Shown here: piece by piece, positions 1 to 4,866 of the stretch
How positions within the stretch are numbered: position 1 is the stretch's first letter
Layout: the number at the start of each line of letters is the position of its first letter
Assembly (NCBI GenBank): GCA_900552085.1
Contig: URYB01000216.1
Coordinates: 1-5,018, forward strand
Direction: 5' to 3'
DNA length: 5,018 nt
DNA from: an uncultured Lachnobacterium sp.
GTDB lineage: Bacteria; Bacillota; Clostridia; Lachnospirales; Lachnospiraceae
Notes under the pieces: generated by a model
The model's database searches: none
What the model was told of the DNA's origin: nothing
What the model saw: only the letters and a program-made list of their open reading frames with translations
Position numbers and translations under genes: made by a program

Positions 1-63
1 CTCAGCTGGCAGAGCACCTGACTCTTAATCAGGGTGTCCAGGGTTCGAACCCCTGATCGCGCA
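1..63 (+). tRNA. tRNA-Lys (anticodon CTT), 5' end cut by window edge
   Basis: Decodes the lysine codon AAG. The window starts inside the D stem (CTC of an expected GCTC, closed by GAGC at 12-15). The anticodon stem CCTGA/TCAGG encloses the loop CTCTTAA, giving anticodon CTT. The T arm is CAGGG (39-43), loop TTCGAAC (44-50) and CCCTG (51-55). The 3' acceptor strand is ATCGCGC (56-62) with discriminator A at 63. No CCA is encoded; the next bases are CTA. About ten bases (5' acceptor strand, positions 8-9 and the first D-stem base) lie outside the window. A terminator follows at 71, so it is the last or only gene of its transcript. Confidence 0.95.
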
Positions 64-70
64 CTACAAA

Positions 71-116
71 GTACCGGTTTTGTGGACATGAGAGCCACGG
101 GGTTGGTGCTTTTTTT
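71..116 (+). terminator. Intrinsic terminator of the tRNA-Lys transcript
   Basis: A 15-bp stem pairs 71-85 with 95-109 around a 9-base loop and is followed by seven T (110-116). As DNA the arms look only partly complementary, but as RNA every position pairs once G-U wobbles are allowed: GGUUUU opposite GGGGUU forms six consecutive wobbles flanked by Watson-Crick ends. It starts 8 bases after the tRNA, so it very likely ends the tRNA transcript. The wobbles are strand-specific, so on the - strand the stem is much weaker; the terminator works in one direction. Confidence 0.85.
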
Positions 117-138
117 GTGCTTGAAAATAAAGTTATGG

Positions 139-196
139 AAAAGGTGATGCCATAAGATGAAATATCTATGTGGTGTCACCTTTTTGTGTTAAGATA
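139..196 (+). repeat. 58-bp hairpin repeat, copy 1
   Basis: Imperfect palindrome: left arm 139-158, loop GAAAT (159-163), right arm 164-182, then five T (181-185) and the flank TGTTAAGATA. A second copy lies at 3624-3681; by hand alignment 50 of 58 bases match with no gaps. Most differences sit in the stem and keep it paired (for example T145-A178 here is C-G in copy 2), so the structure appears to be selected. The T run makes it terminator-like, but no gene ends just upstream and the tRNA already has a terminator. Identity continues beyond the T run into an extended -10-like box, so the unit is larger than a terminator. I do not recognise a named repeat family. Confidence 0.75.
187..195 (+). 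promoter_or_regulatory. Possible extended -10 box TGTTAAGAT
   Basis: TGTTAAGAT fits the TGnTAnnnT pattern of an extended -10 element and is conserved in the second repeat copy. No good -35 hexamer lies 16-18 bases upstream, where the hairpin's right arm sits; extended -10 promoters can work without one. Transcription would begin near 202 and give a leader of about 40 bases before the start at 242. The role is inferred from the pattern only. Confidence 0.35.
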
Positions 197-241
197 TATT
201 TATGTGGAATAAAAAGGAAACGAAAGATGAGGAGAGTATTT

Positions 242-568
242 ATGGCAAACTATGAAAATGAAATGAGAGAGGTTGCGGATTGGCTGAAACATCCGAATGA
301 GCTTGGTAAAGCTCCTTTTAAAATGGAGTTTGTAAAGGAATTTACGGATGAGGAAGGATGTCACTGTCTGATCTTCAAATTTAAAAAGGGATTATTTTCA
401 CCGTGGCTTATGGCTATTCACAGTGATTCGGGTATTTTCAGTGAGCAGGAGCGCTATGATGAAAAAAACGACATCGAGCAGGCAACTCAAATGCTTACAT
501 ATTTAAAGCAGTATTGGAAGAGTATTGCTTTAAATGAGGAAGAGCAAAAAGAGAGGGAGAAAAAATAA
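242..568 (+). CDS. N-terminal part of a DUF4261-type protein (108 aa), likely frameshifted
   Basis: Encodes 108 residues with no signal peptide or membrane segment, so probably cytoplasmic. The function is not known. Seen: residues 1-25 are helical and charged (ending HPNELGKAP), 40-60 are strand-like (CHCLIFKFKKG, LFSPWLMAIH), and 78-108 are a lysine/glutamate-rich helix ending EREKK. The start at 242 is chosen because AGGAG (230-234) lies 7 bases before ATG; the frame is open to GTG 170, but those extra residues would be coded by the hairpin repeat. From memory of the family (not checked), YENEMREVADWL...HPNELGK is a common N-terminal region of clostridial DUF4261 proteins. The next ORF is a DUF4261 domain in the -1 frame without its own start, so the two probably formed one gene of about 325 codons. 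Confidence 0.75.
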   Translation: MANYENEMREVADWLKHPNELGKAPFKMEFVKEFTDEEGCHCLIFKFKKGLFSPWLMAIHSDSGIFSEQERYDEKNDIEQATQMLTYLKQYWKSIALNEEEQKEREKK

Positions 569-1218
569 AAAGTGATGATGATACGCAACCGGAAAACGGT
601 GGAGTAACGGAAGGCGTTGATGCCCGGTTATATTGCACAGATACAGGATTGCATTTGACATTTGGATATATGGATTTTGCAATCCCGGATGATGAAGCTG
701 TGGAATGTGCGAAGTACAATTATATGTGGCCGGATGGAGCAAGTGTAGCCGCAACACATACAGCACATGAAATCGTCATGGTTACCGGTGGCAACAGTAT
801 TAGAGATAGGGCTATGTTCTATTCTAAGGTTGTTTCCACCTTGTCAAAAATGGAAAATAATATCGGTATCTATGCCAATGGAATTGTTTATGAACCTGAG
901 AAAGTTGTAAAGATGTGTGAGATAGTAAAGGAAGATGAGTTACCATTGCCGGTGCTTGTATGGTCTGGTATCGGAAAGGAAGAAGAAGGAATTTCCGGAT
1001 GGACAGATGGTATGAAACAATTCGGCTTTGATGAGATGGAAGTATTGAATTTCAAGCAGGAACCATCACAATTGCAGGGATTTATGATACTTATAATTGA
1101 TTATTGTATAAATAATAATATTGGTTTTCACGATGGCGAGATTGTTGGCCTTGCAGCAGGTCTTCAGTTGAAGGTAGAAAAATCAAAGGGATATAATGTT
1201 GATGAAGATGGGGAATAG
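565..1218 (+). CDS. DUF4261 domain protein, C-terminal part in the -1 frame
   Basis: Protein of unknown function. Recognised by the pattern IPDDEA...YNYMWPDG near its start, IGIYANGIVYEP in the middle, then KEDELPLPVLVWSGI, GISGWTDGMKQFG and HDGEIVGLAA, which match my memory of DUF4261 proteins. Coding-like sequence with homologous character begins well before the first usable start (TTG 649): residues such as GVDARLYCTDTG are read from about 616. The frame is open back to 538 but contains no ATG, GTG or TTG before 649, and no ribosome binding site precedes 649 or ATG 670. It therefore most likely continues the preceding ORF after a -1 shift in the A run at 560-565. That could be programmed slippage, a disabling mutation or a sequencing error. 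From 565 it gives 217 residues; from TTG 649, 189. Confidence 0.75.
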   Translation: MKSDDDTQPENGGVTEGVDARLYCTDTGLHLTFGYMDFAIPDDEAVECAKYNYMWPDGASVAATHTAHEIVMVTGGNSIRDRAMFYSKVVSTLSKMENNIGIYANGIVYEPEKVVKMCEIVKEDELPLPVLVWSGIGKEEEGISGWTDGMKQFGFDEMEVLNFKQEPSQLQGFMILIIDYCINNNIGFHDGEIVGLAAGLQLKVEKSKGYNVDEDGE

Positions 1219-1269
1219 GAAAAAGTGTAACATGAAAGTCAAAATTGGGTTGTAGATCTGATAGTTTAT

Positions 1270-1298
1270 TTGAATATACCTTTTGAAATCAGTAATAC
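1270..1298 (+). promoter_or_regulatory. Candidate promoter for the fic locus
   Basis: TTGAAT (1270-1275), a 17-base spacer and TAATAC (1293-1298) give a plausible vegetative promoter, with transcription starting near 1305, just before the first dyad at 1308. An alternative, TTGCAT (1328-1333) with TAAAAT (1351-1356) at 17-base spacing, lies inside the second dyad but would leave almost no leader before ATG 1370. Hand-found matches in AT-rich DNA are weak evidence. Confidence 0.35.
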
Positions 1299-1307
1299 TA
1301 TGTAAAC

Positions 1308-1366
1308 TAGGATTTTTATCCTAAAAATTGCATTATCTCCTAAAAATATATAAAATTTAGGAGATA
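1308..1366 (+). promoter_or_regulatory. Two dyads upstream of fic, probable operator or RBS hairpin
   Basis: Dyad 1 is TAGGAT (1308-1313), TTTT, ATCCTA (1318-1323). Dyad 2 is a perfect 11-bp inverted repeat, TATCTCCTAAA (1334-1344) and TTTAGGAGATA (1356-1366), separated by 11 A/T bases. CCTAAAAAT occurs at both (1320 and 1339). The right arm of dyad 2 contains the AGGAG ribosome binding site (1359-1363) of fic, 6 bases before ATG 1370. It could be a repressor operator or an RNA hairpin that hides the ribosome binding site. The 151 bases between the DUF4261 stop and this start hold only these sites. Confidence 0.55.
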
Positions 1367-1369
1367 TTT

Positions 1370-1878
1370 ATGAGGGTATTTCATTATTCATTATTGAAAG
1401 AAAAGACATGGGATAGTGAGATAATCTGGCTTGTTGCACAAATTCATGAGTATAAGGGCAGACAGGAAAAGAGTATGTGCTTTTTACCCCACTTGCACCA
1501 TATGAAACACCATCCGCAATAGATGCTATTTGCAAAAATTACAATCGAATGATTGAGAATCAAGAATTGGATACCATCTTACTTATTCCTATTTTTATAC
1601 ATGATTTTTTATGCATACATCCATTTAGTGATGGAAATGGTAGGATGAGCCGTTTGCTTATAGCCTTACTTCTATATAGAAGTGGATATGTTGTTGGCAA
1701 GTATGTCTCTATTGAAAGCAAGATTGCTAAAAATAAAGATTTGTACTACAAAGCATTGGAGGATTGTCAGGGAGGTTGGCACGAAAATAAGGAGGATGGA
1801 ATTTCAAGGAGATACGGACGAATCCATTTATATGGGAATCTGTCTGGTCAAAAGATTATGGTGAAACATAGCATATAG
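1370..1878 (+). pseudogene. Fic family protein (AMPylation-type), disrupted by an internal deletion
   Basis: Fic proteins usually transfer AMP from ATP to a hydroxyl side chain of a target protein. The start ATG 1370 has AGGAG 6 bases upstream. Frame 2 codes MRVFHYSLLKEKTWDSEI...KGRQE (33 residues typical of a Fic N-terminus), then runs out of frame to a stop at 1520. The family sequence resumes in frame 1 at VLFTPLAPYETP (from 1477) and includes the complete catalytic motif HPFSDGNGRMSR (1618-1653). By comparison with remembered family members, roughly 120 residues between these parts are missing, among them the substrate-flap region and the inhibitory S/TxxxE(G/N) helix; the junction is near 1466-1477 and is out of frame. 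The C-terminus also departs from the family after GWHENKED (about 1800), losing the usual wing or helix-turn-helix tail. GTG 1477 could start a 133-residue remnant but has no ribosome binding site. Confidence 0.85.
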
Positions 1879-1914
1879 TAACTATAGTAGAAGCAAAAGG
1901 AAAGGAATCATAGC

Positions 1915-2913
1915 ATGAAAAAAATATTGATTACAGGTGGAACCACGTTCGTCAGCAGGTATGCAGCGGAATATTTTGTTAAGCAGAATTATGAAGTTTA
2001 TGTTCTCAATCGAAACTCCAGACCGCAGGTGAAAGGCGCGAAACTGATCGAGGGAGACCGGCATCATCTAGGTGCTGTATTAAAATCGATGCATTTTGAT
2101 GTGGTGGCGGATATTACTGCATATGATGCGGCTGATATCATAGATCTTTATAATGCGCTTGGTTCGTTTGATCAGTATATCATGATCAGTTCCAGTGCGG
2201 TGTATCCGGAATACGGAACCCAGCCATTTTCTGAGGACAGCGAAAAAGCGGAAAATAAATTCTGGGGCGCATATGGAACGAATAAAATTGCGGCGGAAAA
2301 TGCTCTGTTGGAAAGAGTTCCAGATGCATATATCCTCCGTCCGCCGTATTTGTATGGTCCAATGAATAATGTTTACAGGGAAGCCTTTGTATTTGATTGC
2401 GCAAAAGCAGACCGTAAATTTTATCTGCCAAAAGACGGTGGCATGAAGCTGCAGTTCTTTCATGTCAGGGATTTGTGCAGGCTGATGGAAGTCATCATGG
2501 ATAAAAAACCAACAGATCATATCTTAAATGTTGGAAATGTTGAGGCTGTTTCCATCAGGGAATGGGTGACAAAATGTTATGCATGTCTTGGAAAAAAGCC
2601 TGAATTTGTAAATGTCTGTGAGGATATCGAGCAGAGAAATTATTTTAGTTTTCATGATTATGAATATTATCTGGATGTGCAGCGTCAGAACCGGATTTAT
2701 GGAAAAACTATTCCTTTGGATGAGGGCTTGCAGGAAGCGGCAGAGTGGTATCTGGCAAATGAGGCAGAAGTAAATAAGAAGCCATATTTTGAGTATATTG
2801 ATGAAAATATTCCATTTGATTTTGAAGCTTTTGAACTGATTGACAGTAAAGTTAATTACTTGAATCCAAAGCATTTTTCGGTATCACAGCTGGTATATGC
2901 TTTAAATCAATAG
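1915..2913 (+). CDS. NAD-dependent epimerase/dehydratase-like protein (atypical SDR)
   Basis: A 332-residue Rossmann-fold protein of the extended/atypical short-chain dehydrogenase superfamily, probably cytoplasmic and acting on a nucleotide sugar or related metabolite with NAD(P); the substrate cannot be read from the sequence. Seen: nucleotide-binding loop ITGGTTFVSR (6-15), VLNRN after the second strand (30-34), acidic GDRH (47-50), ISSSAVYPEYG (91-101), the catalytic pair Y120-GTN-K124 and LRPPYLYGP (141-149), all in the expected order. The glycine loop has Ser at 14 where GGTxFxG relatives have Gly. The serine triad (92-94) and YxxxK suggest it is catalytically competent. The start is supported by AAGGAAAGGAA (1897-1907), 7 bases before ATG. 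It lies 36 bases after the fic remnant with no clear own promoter; a weak TATAGT occurs at 1874 and again at 1883. Length is normal for the family and no damage is visible. Confidence 0.88.
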   Translation: MKKILITGGTTFVSRYAAEYFVKQNYEVYVLNRNSRPQVKGAKLIEGDRHHLGAVLKSMHFDVVADITAYDAADIIDLYNALGSFDQYIMISSSAVYPEYGTQPFSEDSEKAENKFWGAYGTNKIAAENALLERVPDAYILRPPYLYGPMNNVYREAFVFDCAKADRKFYLPKDGGMKLQFFHVRDLCRLMEVIMDKKPTDHILNVGNVEAVSIREWVTKCYACLGKKPEFVNVCEDIEQRNYFSFHDYEYYLDVQRQNRIYGKTIPLDEGLQEAAEWYLANEAEVNKKPYFEYIDENIPFDFEAFELIDSKVNYLNPKHFSVSQLVYALNQ

Positions 2914-2975
2914 ATTCGGAAAAAGGAACATACAAACATTTATAGTTCTTCATGAAACCTTAATTCGTTACCCCA

Positions 2976-3004
2976 TTGAATCTTAATGAGCAAAACAATA
3001 TGAT
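2976..3004 (+). promoter_or_regulatory. Sigma-A type promoter of the VanZ-like gene
   Basis: TTGAAT (2976-2981), exactly 17 bases, then TATGAT (2999-3004). Transcription would start near 3011, just ahead of the AGGGGG ribosome binding site at 3016-3021. This decides the start of the next gene: TTG 2976 and ATG 3000, the longest in-frame starts, lie inside the promoter. The rest of 2914-2975 shows no terminator or other site I can support. Confidence 0.65.
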
Positions 3005-3029
3005 AAAAAGCAAACAGGGGGATATGAGG

Positions 3030-3620
3030 ATGCAATATTATATATATTCATTGGTTTGCTTTTTATTGCCGGGAACAGTATGGCTGGTTTGGAATAGAAG
3101 AATGATAGCAGATAAAGGGTACAAGGTACGACATATTATCTGGGTTTATATTTATATGTTTTATGGATATCTTGCAGTGCAGGAAGCTGCAGGAATCGGA
3201 TCAATTTGGGATTTGATCACTTATGGAAAGCTGGATAACAGTATCAATCTGATTCCATTTTCTTCCGAAGGTGCGATGACATATGTCTTAAATATTATTA
3301 TGTTTATGCCGCTTGGATTTTTATTGCCGCTTATCTGGAAAAATTTCAGAAATGCAAAAAAAGTAGTTTTGATGGGATTTCTGATGTTACTGACAATAGA
3401 AATCTGTCAGTTATTCAACATAAGGACAACAGACATTGATGATTTAATGATGAATACACTGGGGGCTTTGGTTGGATATTGTTGTTGGAAGGTATTTTCG
3501 CTTGTATTTCGTAATGCGGGATCAAAATGTGTGGAAATGAAGAAAAGCGAACCTGTAATTTATATGTTTGGAGGAATACTGGGTGTGTTTCTTCTGTATA
3601 ACTGGAGAGTATTTAATTAG
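3030..3620 (+). CDS. VanZ-like family integral membrane protein
   Basis: A 196-residue membrane protein with the VanZ-like family pattern. VanZ itself gives low-level teicoplanin resistance; the role of most relatives is unknown, and no van genes are nearby. Seen: hydrophobic segments at about 5-21, 35-52, 84-102, 110-128, 140-160 and 176-191. Family motifs are NLIPF (73-77), N88...FMPLGFLLP (92-100), E124 with ICQLF (125-129), RTTDIDD (132-138) and NTLGALVGY (142-150). The start is set at ATG 3030 because AGGGGG (3016-3021) lies 8 bases upstream and a promoter covers the upstream in-frame starts; ATG 3024 is too close to the ribosome binding site. It stands alone: own promoter, and a terminator-like hairpin repeat starting 4 bases after the stop. 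It appears intact. The six-segment topology is judged by eye. Confidence 0.87.
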   Translation: MQYYIYSLVCFLLPGTVWLVWNRRMIADKGYKVRHIIWVYIYMFYGYLAVQEAAGIGSIWDLITYGKLDNSINLIPFSSEGAMTYVLNIIMFMPLGFLLPLIWKNFRNAKKVVLMGFLMLLTIEICQLFNIRTTDIDDLMMNTLGALVGYCCWKVFSLVFRNAGSKCVEMKKSEPVIYMFGGILGVFLLYNWRVFN

Positions 3621-3623
3621 CAG

Positions 3624-3681
3624 AAAAGGCGATATCATTAGATGAAATATCTATGTGGTATCGCTTTTTTATGTTAAGATA
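3624..3681 (+). repeat. 58-bp hairpin repeat, copy 2
   Basis: Left arm 3624-3643, loop GAAAT, right arm from 3649, six T (3665-3670), then ATGTTAAGATA. It matches copy 1 at 139-196 in 50 of 58 bases without gaps. Compared with copy 1, one stem pair changes on both sides (T-A to C-G) and others move between Watson-Crick and wobble, so pairing persists. It begins 4 bases after the VanZ-like stop and has a good T run, so here it probably terminates that transcript on the + strand. The - strand has only four T at the matching place, a weaker terminator. Confidence 0.78.
3672..3680 (+). promoter_or_regulatory. Possible extended -10 box TGTTAAGAT, copy 2
   Basis: The same nonamer as at 187-195, in the same place after the hairpin. 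It lies 40 bases before the proposed start at 3721, as against 46 bases in copy 1. The leader that follows also resembles copy 1 (AAAGAT, then AGGAG, then the start codon), which supports a shared promoter-leader unit rather than chance. Confidence 0.35.
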
Positions 3682-3720
3682 ATAAAGAAAAAATTATGGA
3701 CAAAGATAGGAGAAAATGTT

Positions 3721-4356
3721 ATAAAAACAATCAAGTTTAAGGAAAATAATAGATCATCACATATTCTTATGTTAATATTTGCAATATGCATTCTAGGCGC
3801 AATGTCCACATGGGCAAAAGAAAAGGATTCTGACAGTTCAAATTATGAGCACGCGGGTTCTATATGGGAAGTTGATAATATTGCATTACTTGACAATGAT
3901 GTTAAGAATGAAATTGATTGTATTATAGAGGATATTATTACACCAGAAATGTCTGATTATGATAAAGTAAAAGCGGTACATGACTATATCGTTCTTAATT
4001 GCGAATATGATTATGAAAATTATGTAAATGATACAATTCCACAAGATTCTTATAGCCCAAGAGGAGTGTTGACAAATAAAAAGGCTGTATGTGAGGGATA
4101 TGCAGCAGCATTTAAAGCATTTATGGACGAATTGAGTATTCCGTGTAAGTTAGTCTCCGGAGAAGCAACATCCAATGGGGATTACACAGGTGGCATCAAT
4201 CATGCATGGAATCGTGTGGAAGTAGGTGGCGAATGGTATCAAATTGATGTTACATGGGATGATCCGGTTCCTGACCGGAAAGGGAAAGTACGATATAAAT
4301 ATTTTTTGCTTTCAGATGAGGAAATGAACAAAACACATTTACAAGTTACAAATTGA
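3721..4356 (+). CDS. Transglutaminase-like cysteine protease-fold protein with N-terminal anchor
   Basis: A protein of the transglutaminase-like superfamily (Cys-His-Asp enzymes; bacterial members are often proteases or amidases acting outside the cell), target unknown. Numbered from 3721: positively charged KTIKFKENNRSSH (2-14), hydrophobic signal/anchor segment at about 15-30, then the exported domain. Its triad is Cys124 in AVCEGYAAAF, His161 in GGINHAWNRV and Asp176 in WYQIDVTWDDP. The start is doubtful. AGGAG (3708-3712) points with 8-base spacing to codon 3721, which is ATA. The other in-frame choices are GTG 3655, inside the hairpin repeat, and ATG 3769, inside the signal segment without a ribosome binding site. 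ATG 3716 is out of frame and stops after two codons. The C-terminus (EEMNKTHLQVTN) is short and may lack the usual tail. It is probably co-transcribed with the next gene, 9 bases away. Confidence 0.78.
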   Translation: MKTIKFKENNRSSHILMLIFAICILGAMSTWAKEKDSDSSNYEHAGSIWEVDNIALLDNDVKNEIDCIIEDIITPEMSDYDKVKAVHDYIVLNCEYDYENYVNDTIPQDSYSPRGVLTNKKAVCEGYAAAFKAFMDELSIPCKLVSGEATSNGDYTGGINHAWNRVEVGGEWYQIDVTWDDPVPDRKGKVRYKYFLLSDEEMNKTHLQVTN

Positions 4357-4365
4357 GGATAAGAT

Positions 4366-4860
4366 ATGAACAAACAGGAAGTATACCAATTTTTACAGGA
4401 GAAAAACATCTGGTTCGAGGTAACTGAACACAAGGCAGTCTACAATATGGAAGAGGTTGCGGAAATTGAAATTCCATACCCAGAAGCAGATGCAAAAACG
4501 CTTTTTATCCGGGATGACAAGAAGAAAAATTATTACCTGATTACAGTAAAAGGCAGTAAGAGAGTCAATTTGAAAGAGTTCCGGAAACAATATCAGACAC
4601 GTCCATTGAGTTTTGCTTCGGAACAGGAGTTGTTGGAGAAACTCGGATTGATTGCTGGATCGGTGACACCGTTGGGAATATTGAATGACCAGGACAAAGA
4701 GGTAAAGGTATTCTTTGATAGAGAACTTACAGAAAACGAAGGATTGATAGGTGTTCATCCGAATGAAAATACAGCGACGGTGTGGATGAAAACGCAGGAT
4801 CTGATCGAAATCATCAGAGAGCATGGAAATGAAGTTGTTATTGTGGATTTTAAACAATAA
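4366..4860 (+). CDS. prdX: Prolyl-tRNA editing protein (PrdX/ProXp, YbaK-like domain)
   Basis: A 164-residue, single-domain trans-editing protein of the YbaK/ProXp family, related to the insertion domain of bacterial ProRS. Such proteins hydrolyse mischarged aminoacyl-tRNA, chiefly Ala-tRNA(Pro), in the cytoplasm. Seen: TEHKAVYNMEEVAE (20-33), YPEADAKTLFIRDDKKKNYYLI (38-59) with Lys44 at the place of the family's essential lysine, VKGSKRVNLKEF (61-72), GSVTPLG (98-104) and GVHPNENTATVW (129-140). Length and motifs fit the family and nothing is missing. The start ATG 4366 follows AGGA (4356-4359), which overlaps the preceding TGA stop, with 6 bases between, so translation may be coupled to the transglutaminase-like gene. 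The two functions have no obvious link. The name rests on motif memory; exact tRNA specificity (Ala, Cys or other) cannot be told. Confidence 0.9.
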   Translation: MNKQEVYQFLQEKNIWFEVTEHKAVYNMEEVAEIEIPYPEADAKTLFIRDDKKKNYYLITVKGSKRVNLKEFRKQYQTRPLSFASEQELLEKLGLIAGSVTPLGILNDQDKEVKVFFDRELTENEGLIGVHPNENTATVWMKTQDLIEIIREHGNEVVIVDFKQ

Positions 4861-4866
4861 AAATCA

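Noticed and set aside
1..63. attL-type integration site at the tRNA-Lys 3' end
   Set aside because: No integrase and no repeat of the tRNA 3' sequence are found in the window.
170..241. In-frame GTG start at 170 extending the first protein by 24 residues
   Set aside because: The extra residues are coded by the hairpin repeat; the same repeat gives a look-alike extension (MVSxFxVKI) before the unrelated gene at 3655. ATG 242 has a well-placed AGGAG.
2080..2874. Long - strand open frames opposite the epimerase gene (2080-2520, 2524-2874), and 4393-4857 opposite the editing gene
   Set aside because: They mirror strong + strand genes, their translations are low-complexity and rich in Cys/His/Phe/Ile without motifs, and no ribosome binding site supports them.
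2976..3029. TTG 2976 and ATG 3000 as starts of the VanZ-like protein
   Set aside because: TTGAAT at 2976 and TATGAT at 2999 form a 17-base-spaced promoter, and only ATG 3030 has the AGGGGG ribosome binding site at good spacing.
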